Assembly (NCBI GenBank): GCA_014238335.1
Contig: JABABI010000013.1
Coordinates: 37,328 to 101,327 of the forward strand
Reading direction: 5' to 3'
DNA from: Fuerstiella sp.
Lineage (GTDB): Bacteria; Planctomycetota; Planctomycetia; Planctomycetales; Planctomycetaceae
Length of the DNA stretch: 64,000 nucleotides
The notes under the pieces are model-generated. The model saw nothing but the letters and a program-made list of their open reading frames with translations. It searched no databases and was not told where the DNA came from. The position numbers were made by a program, and so were the translations under genes. Shown here piece after piece: positions 53,594-64,000 of this stretch. How positions within the stretch are numbered: the stretch's first letter is position 1; every line of letters starts with the position of its first letter.

Positions 53594-54997
53594 ATGCGAT
53601 GTCTCGCGATAACACTTTCGACACTGATTTTCGTTCCCGCTTCTGAGGCGGCTGAAAAGCCCAACTTCGTTTATATCCTTGCGGACGACGCCGGCTACGG
53701 TGATTTTGGGTGTTACGGTGGAACACGACTGCCGACACCCCACATCGACCGCATGGCCAGCCAGGGCATGAAGTTCACTCGTCACTATGCCGGCTGTACT
53801 GTGTGTGCGCCGTCGCGGTGCGTGCTGATGACGGGACTCCACACGGGGCACTGCCGCGTTCGCGGCAACAGCCCGGGTTTGTTGCTGGACGAAGATGTCA
53901 CGATTGCTGAAGTTCTGAAGACAGCCGGCTATCGGACCGCCTGCATCGGCAAGTGGGGTCTGGGAGTTCCGCCGCCGTTGTCTGACCCCAACGACCAGGG
54001 TTTCGATGAATTCTATGGCTACATCAGCATGTGGCATGCTCACAATTTCTACCCGGAATTTCTGATTCGAAACGGCAAACGCGAAGCGCTGCGGAACATC
54101 AATCAGGCTCAGTGGAACGGCCAGGACGGTCGCGGTGTGGCGATGAAGAAAGTCGACTACGTACCGGATCTGCTGACAGAGGAAGTGGTGGGTTTCATTC
54201 GCGACAACACGAAGAAGCCTTTCTTTCTGTACTACGCGCTGAACGTTCCACATGCCAACAACGAAGGCGGGCGTCACAACGCGGCCCCCGAACGGGGTAT
54301 GGAAGTTCCTGACTTCGGGCCGTACGCCGGCAAAGACTGGCCCGGCCCGGAAAAAGGGTTTGCAGCCATCATGCGGAACATTGATCGCGATGTCGGACGT
54401 ATTCTGAAGGAACTGAAATCGCTCGGCATTGATGACAATACGATCGTGATGTTCAGCAGTGACAATGGTCCGCATCAGGAGGGCGGCCATCAGATGGAGT
54501 TCTTCAACAGCAATGGCGACCTGCGCGGCATGAAACGAGACCTGTATGAAGGTGGTGTCCGAGTTCCGTTGATCGTACGCTGGCCTGGTAAGGTCGCTGC
54601 GAACACCATCAGCAATCACATCAGCGGCTTTCAGGACGTGCTGCCGACGCTCGCCGAAATCGCCGGGGCGGACGTACCGGAGGATCTGGATGGCATTTCG
54701 CTGGTACCGGTACTGACCGACAGTGGCACGCAGAATACGCACGATTTTCTGTACTGGGAATTCAGTGAGCAGAAAGGCAAGTGGGCGGTACTGCAGGGTG
54801 ACTGGAAGCTGGTGCAGTTGCAAGTGGCGACGGACAATCCGTCAGGCTTCGGACTCTACAACGTTGCGGACGACGTTGCCGAAGAGCACAATGTGGCTGA
54901 CCGGCACCCGGACCTGGTCAGCAAAATGGCGAATCTGTTGAAAAGTGCCCACACGCCCAGCCAGCGATATCCGTTGTTTCCGGCTGAAAAGAAGTAG
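53594..54997 (+). CDS. Secreted type I sulfatase
   Basis: 467 aa with a signal peptide (MRCLAITLSTLIFVPASEAA). Catalytic features: PNFVYILADDAGYGDFGCYG with the metal-binding Asp pair, the signature CAPSR with Cys71 as formylglycine precursor, CIGKWGLG, FFLYYALNVPHANNE, and VMFSSDNGPHQEGGH. This is the compact arylsulfatase form without accessory domains. It shares an upstream region with the L-galactose-dehydrogenase-like gene. The stop codon TAG is the start of a REP-like hairpin at 54995-55017. Confidence 0.94.
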   Translation: MRCLAITLSTLIFVPASEAAEKPNFVYILADDAGYGDFGCYGGTRLPTPHIDRMASQGMKFTRHYAGCTVCAPSRCVLMTGLHTGHCRVRGNSPGLLLDEDVTIAEVLKTAGYRTACIGKWGLGVPPPLSDPNDQGFDEFYGYISMWHAHNFYPEFLIRNGKREALRNINQAQWNGQDGRGVAMKKVDYVPDLLTEEVVGFIRDNTKKPFFLYYALNVPHANNEGGRHNAAPERGMEVPDFGPYAGKDWPGPEKGFAAIMRNIDRDVGRILKELKSLGIDDNTIVMFSSDNGPHQEGGHQMEFFNSNGDLRGMKRDLYEGGVRVPLIVRWPGKVAANTISNHISGFQDVLPTLAEIAGADVPEDLDGISLVPVLTDSGTQNTHDFLYWEFSEQKGKWAVLQGDWKLVQLQVATDNPSGFGLYNVADDVAEEHNVADRHPDLVSKMANLLKSAHTPSQRYPLFPAEKK

Positions 54998-55017
54998 GGT
55001 GTGTACTTACACACACC
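54995..55017 (+). repeat. REP-like hairpin TAGGGTGTGT-ACTTAC-ACACACC (copy D), at a stop codon
   Basis: GGTGTGT (54998-55004) pairs with ACACACC (55011-55017) across a 6-base loop. The leading TAG is the stop codon of the sulfatase, the same arrangement as copy B after the DUF1080 gene. Confidence 0.65.
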
Positions 55018-55152
55018 GATCTCAGGCTGAATCGTCCCCGTTGTAATCGCAAATCCCTGCTCTCACGCACAACCGCACTACTGATTCTGTTGGATCACAA
55101 ACGATAACCCCTGCGATTTGAACCGGGCCTGCGTGACGAATGAAATCGTTCT

Positions 55153-55194
55153 CGCAACGTGGTGCGTGCACGCTCCCGGCCTGGCTACGTTGCG
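55153..55194. repeat. Nested palindrome with GGTGCGTGC core (copy E)
   Basis: GGTGCGTGCACGCTCC at 55161-55176 is a near-perfect palindrome. It is enclosed by GCAACGT (55154-55160) and ACGTTGC (55187-55193). The CAACGT-GGTG junction matches copy C at 44003-44012. The element lies just downstream of the pilT stop, so it might also mark a 3' end. Confidence 0.55.
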
Positions 55195-55208
55195 CCGAGC
55201 CAGCACGA

Positions 55209-56354
55209 TTACAGGATCGAAGGGCCTTTGACTTCGATGCCCTTCAGACGCATCTTGAGTTCTTCGATGTTTGGCGAAACTTCAAAAGCGGCTTCGCGAC
55301 TGATGAATTCTCTGTTGACGAAGTCATAAAGACTGTCGTTGAACAGCTGCATTCCTTCGTCGCGACCAATACGAATCGCCCCATGAAGTTTATTGTCGTC
55401 ACCTTCCATGACAAGCTTCGTGACTGTTGGGTTGAACCTCATGATCTCGATGATTGGAACTCGACCTGGCGCATCCACGATTGTCTTCAACAGTTTCTGG
55501 CCGACGATCGCTTTCATACTCATGCCGATCGCCGCCCGCACAGCCGCGTGCATATCGGCGGGAAACAGGTCGATGATACGCGGGATCGTACCTGGGGCAC
55601 TGGAGGCGTGAATCGTTCCGAATACCAGGTGACCGGTTTCGGCTGCGTGAATCGCTGTCTCGAAAGTTTCCTTGTCACGCATTTCGCCCACCAGCATGAT
55701 GTCCGGGTCCTCTCGAACTGCATGTTTCATGGCGACAGAGAAATCAATCACATCCTGTCCAATTTCCCGCTGGTTGATCAAACACTCGTCGGACGTATAA
55801 ACGAATTCTATTGGGTCTTCGATAGTCAGTATGTGTTTGTTCATGTTGTGATTGATCCAGTCCAGCATCGACGCGATGGTCGTACTTTTCCCAGATCCTG
55901 TCACACCCGCGAGTAATACCATTCCCTGGTCAAACTTACACAATTCTTCCATGATGGGCGGCAGATACAGCCCTTCAAACGGTGGGATAAACCGCTCGAT
56001 CTTTCGAGCCACCATGCCGACTTTGCCGAGCTGCGTCAGCAGGTTGACACGAAACCGCCAGGGTTCGTCCTCATACTCCACGACTTTCGAAAAGTCAGCA
56101 CCGCCGTCATTATGAAAGATGTCCAGGTTTCGCTGGTCCATCATCGGGAAACACAGCTTGATCAGGGCACTCTCGCTGAGAGGTGGCATCTCCAGGGGAG
56201 CCAGCGTGCCTTTGACGCGAAAGATGGGTGGACGGCCTGCCTGCAGATGGATGTCTGAACAGCCCATCTTGACGCCCATGCGAAAGATCTTATTGATCTC
56301 TATATCTGCAGTGGGATCGAAGTTCGACTTTAGCCACTCACGTGCCTGTACCAT
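55209..56354 (-). CDS. pilT: Type IV pilus retraction ATPase PilT
   Basis: 381 aa. PilT is the hexameric ATPase that depolymerises type IV pili at the inner face of the membrane. Seen: an N-terminal PAS-like domain (VKMGCSDIHLQAGRPPIFRV), Walker A GVTGSGKST at 150-158, an Asp box (HILTIEDPIEFVYT), Walker B (DIMLVGEMRDKETFETAIHA) and the His box (ETGHLVFGTIHASSA). The PilT-type ending (AIRIGRDEGMQLFNDSLYDF) separates it from PilB. No pilus structural genes are adjacent; it is 67 bases after hisF on the same strand. PilT versus a PilU paralogue cannot be fully settled. Confidence 0.92.
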   Translation of the reverse strand: MVQAREWLKSNFDPTADIEINKIFRMGVKMGCSDIHLQAGRPPIFRVKGTLAPLEMPPLSESALIKLCFPMMDQRNLDIFHNDGGADFSKVVEYEDEPWRFRVNLLTQLGKVGMVARKIERFIPPFEGLYLPPIMEELCKFDQGMVLLAGVTGSGKSTTIASMLDWINHNMNKHILTIEDPIEFVYTSDECLINQREIGQDVIDFSVAMKHAVREDPDIMLVGEMRDKETFETAIHAAETGHLVFGTIHASSAPGTIPRIIDLFPADMHAAVRAAIGMSMKAIVGQKLLKTIVDAPGRVPIIEIMRFNPTVTKLVMEGDDNKLHGAIRIGRDEGMQLFNDSLYDFVNREFISREAAFEVSPNIEELKMRLKGIEVKGPSIL

Positions 56355-56421
56355 TTTGTGTTTCCGATCTTAATTTCGATGTGGTCCTGCCACACCGCGT
56401 TGCCGCTACGCTCAACATAAT

Positions 56422-57189
56422 TCACAGCCGAACCGGTACACCGCGGTCAGCCATGAATCGTTTTGTTTCTTCGATTGTGTATTCGCCGTAATGAAAAATG
56501 CTGGCCGCCAGTGCCGCGCTCGCTCCACCTGTGGTCACTGCATCCGACAGGTGTGCCGGACAACCAGCACCGCCACTGGCCACTACCGGTATTGATACCG
56601 CGTCCGCGACGGCTCGTGTAATTTCCAGATCGTAACCGTCTTTGGTTCCATCTGCATCCATGCAGGTCAGGACGATTTCACCAGCTCCCAGGTTTTCCAC
56701 TTCCCGGGCCCATTCGACGACTTCCAGACCTGTAGGTATGCGACCTCCGTTGATGTGGACGTCCCAGAATTCCCTGCCGCCCTTTTGTACTCGTTTGGGG
56801 TCGATGTTAACGACTATGCACTGGCTACCGAACTTTAGAGCAGCTTCTTTCACAAAACCCGGATTTGTAACCGCGGCTGAGTTGATCGAAACCTTGTCGC
56901 AGCCTGCACTGAGCAGGCGACGGATATCATCTACAGACCGAATGCCGCCGCCCACCGTCAGCGGCATAAACACAACTTCGGACGTTCGGGCCACCACATC
57001 CTGAATGATATCCCTTTCTTCGTGACTAGCCGTGATGTCCAGAAAGACGAGTTCATCGGCTCCCTGCTGTTCGTACTTCTGAGCAATCTGGACCGGATCT
57101 CCGGCATCCTGCAGATTGACGAAATTCACGCCCTTCACCACGCGTCCTGCGTGAACGTCCAGGCAGGGAATGATACGCTTTGCCAGCAT
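56422..57189 (-). CDS. hisF: Imidazole glycerol phosphate synthase cyclase subunit HisF
   Basis: 255 aa, full length. HisF takes ammonia from HisH and PRFAR to form imidazole glycerol phosphate and AICAR in histidine synthesis. The catalytic acids are present: Asp11 in [13 protein letters not shown] and Asp130 in VVNIDPKRV. Phosphate-binding loops VGGGIRS and VASGGAG close the TIM barrel. The ATG at 57189 gives the standard [11 protein letters not shown] start. hisH and other his genes are not in the window, so the pathway is dispersed, as is common in planctomycetes. It may be cotranscribed with pilT. Confidence 0.96.
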   Translation of the reverse strand: MLAKRIIPCLDVHAGRVVKGVNFVNLQDAGDPVQIAQKYEQQGADELVFLDITASHEERDIIQDVVARTSEVVFMPLTVGGGIRSVDDIRRLLSAGCDKVSINSAAVTNPGFVKEAALKFGSQCIVVNIDPKRVQKGGREFWDVHINGGRIPTGLEVVEWAREVENLGAGEIVLTCMDADGTKDGYDLEITRAVADAVSIPVVASGGAGCPAHLSDAVTTGGASAALAASIFHYGEYTIEETKRFMADRGVPVRL

Positions 57190-57440
57190 GCAACGTGTTC
57201 CGGAACTGTTTGCAGGTTTGTCGACTTAAGGAAGATCCGTGCGGTGACTTATGGTGCTCGGCAGGCCCGGGAGTGTCATTCGTGATTGTGGCTGCCACTC
57301 ACCGCCCTGCGGCTGGAAGCCAATTTGGCTATCGACGCCCTCAGCGGATCCTATCACACCGTTGAGCCAAAGTCCGGTCAACCCGGAACCACCGTTGGTG
57401 ACGTTTTCCCGTCTTTTCCTGTTCGAAACCCCCTCCTACC

Positions 57441-58556
57441 ATGAATTCTTCCGGCCAGACTGTCCATGTTGACCTCGGTTCCCGCAGCTACGAGATCTCT
57501 ATCGACGCCGGCAACCTGCCACGAATCACCGAGTTAACCCGATTATGGATGGGACGATCCCCCAATCAGGCTTTGCGGTGCTTTGTCGTCACGGACACCA
57601 ATGTCCTGCATCCTCATGCGAATGCCGTGAAATTAGCACTGTCCGACGCCGGGGCCGAAGTGCAGGTTGTGTGCGTGAAAGCGGGCGAAGCATCGAAATC
57701 TCTTGCGGAGGCTTCCGACCTGTACGACGAACTTGTGGACTTCCGGGCGGATCGGAAGACGGTCGTGCTGGCGGTTGGTGGCGGAGTGGTGGGTGATCTG
57801 GCAGGATTTGTCGCCGCCACATACGCCCGTGGATTGCTGTTTGTGCAGGTTCCGACAACCCTGCTGGCAATGGTGGACAGCTCAGTCGGTGGCAAGACGG
57901 GGGTGAACCATCCGAAAGGGAAAAACCTGATTGGATCGTTCTATCAGCCGGCCGGAGTCTTAGTCGACACGGACACCATGGCCACTCTGCCCGATCGGGA
58001 GTATCGGTCCGGACTGGCCGAAGTGATCAAGTACGGCGTGATTCAGGACGCCGAATTCTTCGCCTACCTGGAAAACAACGTCGCCGGCCTTAACGAACGC
58101 GACCCTGCTGTGCTGAACCACGTAGTGGGCCGCTGCTGCGAATTGAAGGCCCAGGTCGTTAAGGAAGACGAGCACGAAACCACTGGCGGGCGGGCCATTC
58201 TTAACTATGGCCACACCTATGCTCATGCCTTCGAAGTTTTGGCCGGTTACGGCGCGTTACTGCATGGCGAAGCGGTATCCATCGGCATGGTGTGTGGCAG
58301 CAGACTGGCCAAATCACTGGGACGAATTGGCGATGATGAGATTCAACGCCAGGTCGAGTTGCTCAAGGCCGTGCATCTGCCCGTCGAGGTGTCTCAGGAA
58401 CTTCAGGCTAAGCCGGATGATATTCTCAAATGCATGCAGCTGGATAAGAAAACTGTCTCCGGTGATCTGAAATTCGTCCTGCCCGATCGCATTGGTCACG
58501 TCGAGACCATCGGTGGAATTGATTCGAAGGTCATCGTCGACTGTCTGGCTGGTTAA
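57441..58556 (+). CDS. aroB: 3-dehydroquinate synthase
   Basis: 371 aa. AroB converts DAHP to 3-dehydroquinate in the shikimate pathway, using NAD+ and a metal. Recognisable blocks are VLAVGGGVVGDLAGFVAATY, LFVQVPTTLLAMVDSSVGGK, NHPKGKNLIGSFYQP, EVIKYGVIQDAEFF, and the metal-binding RAILNYGHTYAHAFE and LLHGEAVSIGMVCG. The ATG at 57441 gives the family length with the opening VDLGSRSYEISI. Divergent from hisF by 251 bases. A GC-rich hairpin follows at 58573-58587. Confidence 0.96.
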   Translation: MNSSGQTVHVDLGSRSYEISIDAGNLPRITELTRLWMGRSPNQALRCFVVTDTNVLHPHANAVKLALSDAGAEVQVVCVKAGEASKSLAEASDLYDELVDFRADRKTVVLAVGGGVVGDLAGFVAATYARGLLFVQVPTTLLAMVDSSVGGKTGVNHPKGKNLIGSFYQPAGVLVDTDTMATLPDREYRSGLAEVIKYGVIQDAEFFAYLENNVAGLNERDPAVLNHVVGRCCELKAQVVKEDEHETTGGRAILNYGHTYAHAFEVLAGYGALLHGEAVSIGMVCGSRLAKSLGRIGDDEIQRQVELLKAVHLPVEVSQELQAKPDDILKCMQLDKKTVSGDLKFVLPDRIGHVETIGGIDSKVIVDCLAG

Positions 58557-58572
58557 CGCTGATACGTAGTCG

Positions 58573-58587
58573 CCCGCTGCCAGCGGG
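58573..58587 (+). terminator. Possible terminator hairpin after aroB
   Basis: CCCGCT (58573-58578) pairs with AGCGGG (58582-58587) across a 3-base loop, 17 bases after the aroB stop. Only a short TT follows, so Rho-independent termination would be weak. A longer stem, AGCCTG...CAGGCT near 58671-58695, could also serve. Confidence 0.35.
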
Positions 58588-58717
58588 TTCGGCGTTCGGC
58601 TACACGCCGGATACGTGTACTGCTATCCGCTCGTCATATCGCTTCGACAACCTGCCACTGCGCATAGGAAAGCCTGCTCGAAGCACGAACAGGCTGAGTA
58701 CCGGGAAGAGAAGTGTT

Positions 58718-59128
58718 TCATTTCTTGGTCGACGATTTTTTCTTTGGCGAAGACTTCTTGGACGTGCTCGCCTTCGATTTTGTCGACGATCTGGCAGCGA
58801 TGAGTTTGTTCAAAGCCGTGACCTGAGTTCTGGTCAGAACGTCTTTGATTTCTTCGGCCTGTTCGTCTCTCAGCTCCGCCAGCTGTTCCTGTAGTTCGTC
58901 GATCTGCGACCCGTATTTTTCTTTCAGTTTGTAAATTTCCTGCTTCTGCTCGTCCTTCAGCTTTAGCTGCCCGTAGTACGTCGGCAGACGGTGATACTTT
59001 GAAACTACCTTTTCTTTGCTCTTGGCGGATGACTTCGACGATGACTTCTGAGCCAGCGCTGTCATTGCTCCAGCCGTTATGGTGACGGCCAGAATCGGTG
59101 CGATGAATCGATGTACAGAACGTTGCAT
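58718..59128 (-). CDS. Small exported Lys-rich helical protein (Spy/LTxxQ-like)
   Basis: 136 aa with signal peptide (HRFIAPILAVTITAGAMTAL, cleavage near ALA-QK). The middle (about 50-110) is a long amphipathic helix, LKLKDEQKQEIYKLKEKYGS and LQEQLAELRDEQAEEIKDVL, ending TRTQVTALNKLI, similar to Spy/CpxP 'LTxxQ' periplasmic proteins. Both ends are rich in Ser and Lys (KSSSKSSAKSKEK, KKSSPKKKSSTKK). Such tails could bind anionic polymers or nucleic acid. In planctomycetes similar small proteins occur widely without known role. Neighbours are aroB and an AAA ATPase. Confidence 0.8.
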   Translation of the reverse strand: MQRSVHRFIAPILAVTITAGAMTALAQKSSSKSSAKSKEKVVSKYHRLPTYYGQLKLKDEQKQEIYKLKEKYGSQIDELQEQLAELRDEQAEEIKDVLTRTQVTALNKLIAARSSTKSKASTSKKSSPKKKSSTKK

Positions 59129-59189
59129 AGCTGTAGCCTCCAGATGATGTGAAGTTCTGCGCAGAATCGCGCTGACACCATACTGTCGA

Positions 59190-59251
59190 CCCTAGGTGGG
59201 GAAATCAAACTCACCATTCAAGATTATCTTAAATAAACCCACCTCTAGGGG
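59190..59251. promoter_or_regulatory. Inverted repeat flanking an AT-rich core, between two minus-strand genes
   Basis: CCCTAGGTGGGG (59190-59201) and CCCACCTCTAGGGG (59238-59251) are inverted copies with a 2-base bulge, separated by 36 AT-rich bases. They lie 9 bases after the AAA ATPase stop codon and 62 bases before the Spy-like start. The core may hold the promoter of the Spy-like gene, with the arms as an operator or as the ATPase 3' hairpin. Confidence 0.45.
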
Positions 59252-59259
59252 CATCCCTA

Positions 59260-60666
59260 CTACATTTCGTAGGATATCACTCCATGCCGCTGAGCACGGC
59301 TGATCTGGTCGCTGGCGTGCAGCCCGGCAAGGATGAATTCGACGCAGGAGGCGCGAACCGCTGCACTTTCTGAAGCATTGAGTTCAAAGGCTTTATCCCA
59401 GATTGGCGGGACACGCTTCAGTAACGATTCGTAGTGTTCGCTGGGCAACATGTCGCCTACTTCAATTTTGACTCCTTTCGCGAAGATCTGGCTGAATTCT
59501 TCCAATCCGTGCTGTTCCACATACTCTTCAAAAATGGTTTTGATGGCTTCGGCGGTGACGGCGTCCAGGACCTGACGTTCGGTCATTTGATGACTGCTCA
59601 TCAAATCGATTTCGATCTTCCCCAGCGAAGACGAATACAAATGCCCGAGGTCACTGATGCGAGGGACTGCGGGCATTTCCTTGAGTACCGCCCCGCGGCG
59701 GCGGGCACTGGCGATCAGGGTCTGATAGTTGGCTATGCTGAAACGAGCACTCACACCGGACTGATGGTCGATGTAGCGGCTGTTGCGAGCAGCTCGGCTG
59801 ATTTCTTCGACGATCTGTTTCATGAAGAATGGGACGGTCACTGGAAAATCGCCATTCAGAGGAACATCGCTCTCCTGCTCCATGATCTGTATTCCGAGAT
59901 CACGGTCCTGCGGATAGTGGGTATGAATGATGCTGCCGATGCGGTCTTTCAGCTGCGGTATAACTTTGCCACTGCGATTGTAGGTCGCCGGATTCGCTGA
60001 GAACAGGATCATGACGTCGATGTCGAACTGCACGGGAAACCCGCGGATCTGCACGTCACGTTCTTCCAGTATGTTGAACAGGCCGACCTGCACCAGCTCG
60101 TCCAGCTCGGGTAATTCATTCATGGCAAAGATACCGCGATGCATCCGCGGAATCAGCCCGAAGTGCAGCGCGTCTTCTGTCGACATGCTGGTCCCGGCTG
60201 CCAGTTTCGCGGGATCGATTTCGCCAACGATGTCAGCAAATTTTGTTCCCGGCGCCAGACGTTCGGCGTATCGGTCGTCTCGCGACCACCATCTGATTGC
60301 CACCTGGTCGTCGGGCGTGTCAATCAGAAACTGCTGCGCTGCGATTGTAATCGGCTGCAACGGGTCTTCGTGAACCGGACAGCCCGGGAGGTCCAGATAC
60401 GGTATTTCGTGGTCCAGAAAACGTGACATTTCTCGCATTAAACGACTTTTGCCCTGTCCCTTTTCGCCCAGAAACAGCAGGTCGTGGCCAGCCAGCATCG
60501 CAAGGCTGATCTCTGGTATCACCGTGTTTTCGAAACCATGGATACCTGGGAAGAGTTCCTCCCCATCAGCCAGTGCCTGCTGGAAATTCGCTCGAATTTC
60601 TTCTTTGACAGTGCGGGAGATCCAGCCGGTGGCTTTGAGTTCTGCAAGAGTCGTTGGTTTGGTCAT
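59260..60666 (-). CDS. AAA ATPase, Mg-chelatase I-subunit-like (MoxR-related)
   Basis: 468 aa. The protein has an unusual Walker A, GEKGQGKS (about residues 67-74), followed by LMREMSRFL, sensor and arginine-finger regions ([54 protein letters not shown]), and a helical C-domain. The family resembles magnesium chelatase ChlI/BchI and MoxR chaperones, which remodel partner proteins together with a von Willebrand A subunit. No such subunit is visible within the window; it may lie elsewhere. Gene order: 72 bases downstream of lpxK on the same strand. Role unknown, confidence in the family high. Confidence 0.88.
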   Translation of the reverse strand: MTKPTTLAELKATGWISRTVKEEIRANFQQALADGEELFPGIHGFENTVIPEISLAMLAGHDLLFLGEKGQGKSRLMREMSRFLDHEIPYLDLPGCPVHEDPLQPITIAAQQFLIDTPDDQVAIRWWSRDDRYAERLAPGTKFADIVGEIDPAKLAAGTSMSTEDALHFGLIPRMHRGIFAMNELPELDELVQVGLFNILEERDVQIRGFPVQFDIDVMILFSANPATYNRSGKVIPQLKDRIGSIIHTHYPQDRDLGIQIMEQESDVPLNGDFPVTVPFFMKQIVEEISRAARNSRYIDHQSGVSARFSIANYQTLIASARRRGAVLKEMPAVPRISDLGHLYSSSLGKIEIDLMSSHQMTERQVLDAVTAEAIKTIFEEYVEQHGLEEFSQIFAKGVKIEVGDMLPSEHYESLLKRVPPIWDKAFELNASESAAVRASCVEFILAGLHASDQISRAQRHGVISYEM

Positions 60667-60738
60667 AGTGTCTGTTGTTTGAATGTTCAGCCCGCTCTGG
60701 ATGCAGCGTCCCTGTACCGTGAACGGTTGAAGATACTT

Positions 60739-64000
<3,262 letters not shown>

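Noticed and set aside
53561..54823. 420-codon open frame on the minus strand
   Set aside because: It mirrors the sulfatase at 53594-54997, which has a signal peptide and CAPSR signature. The antisense translation has no recognisable motif.

Overview
The window looks like chromosomal DNA from a member of the Planctomycetota, probably marine and polysaccharide-degrading. The gene content supports this: four secreted type I sulfatases, DUF1501, DUF1552, DUF1592-type and PSD1/cytochrome c proteins, three DUF1080-like jelly-roll proteins, a PEP-CTERM protein, and giant secreted proteins that fuse beta-propeller, cytochrome c and cupredoxin domains. LpxK, RodA and TolR/ExbD proteins indicate a diderm envelope with peptidoglycan. 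Genus was not determined; this assignment rests on domain content read by eye.

Layout. 1-3.8 kb: a decayed hydrolase, a PEP-CTERM protein whose anchor is frameshifted, PpnP, and a broken pectate-lyase-like beta-helix gene. 3.9-15.7 kb: a lectin-like protein, three sulfatases, two flavoproteins and a BlaI/M56 regulator pair. 15.9-28.4 kb: RodA, a zinc-ribbon peptide, a giant propeller-cupredoxin-cytochrome protein, a DUF1552/DUF1592 pair, PhoD and a beta-helix protein. 28.4-36.1 kb (minus strand): a frameshifted membrane protein, a DUF1501/PSD1 pair, L-fucose dehydrogenase and DUF1080. 36.4-43.9 kb: Rieske ferredoxin, DegT aminotransferase, aldonolactone oxidase, DUF1501, a collapsed DUF1501 pseudogene, a VOC protein and DUF1080. 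44.1-55 kb: an RND permease with two ExbD proteins, DJ-1/PfpI, a second giant propeller-cytochrome protein, and an L-galactose-dehydrogenase-like reductase divergent from a fourth sulfatase. 55.2-64 kb: mostly intact housekeeping genes (pilT, hisF, aroB, an AAA ATPase, lpxK, monomeric icd).

How the genes may work together. The sulfatases, lectin-like proteins, L-fucose dehydrogenase, L-galactose-dehydrogenase-like reductase and aldonolactone oxidase fit desulfation of algal-type glycans followed by oxidation of L-galacto-configured sugars. This is inference. The two giant cytochrome fusions and the DUF1501/DUF1552 + PSD1/DUF1592 pairs look like secreted redox modules of unknown substrate.

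Two themes stand out. First, single-event lesions are common in the accessory genes: frameshifts, a premature TGA, a 4-base duplication and an internal deletion. The housekeeping genes at the right end look intact. Second, there are dispersed REP-like hairpin repeats (a TAGGGTGCGTGC family and a CACTGGC-GCCAGTG family), two of which start exactly at a stop codon. I found no tRNA, rRNA, CRISPR array, transposase or prophage. I do not see one clearly new multi-gene system; the domain-permuted giant redox proteins are the best candidate.
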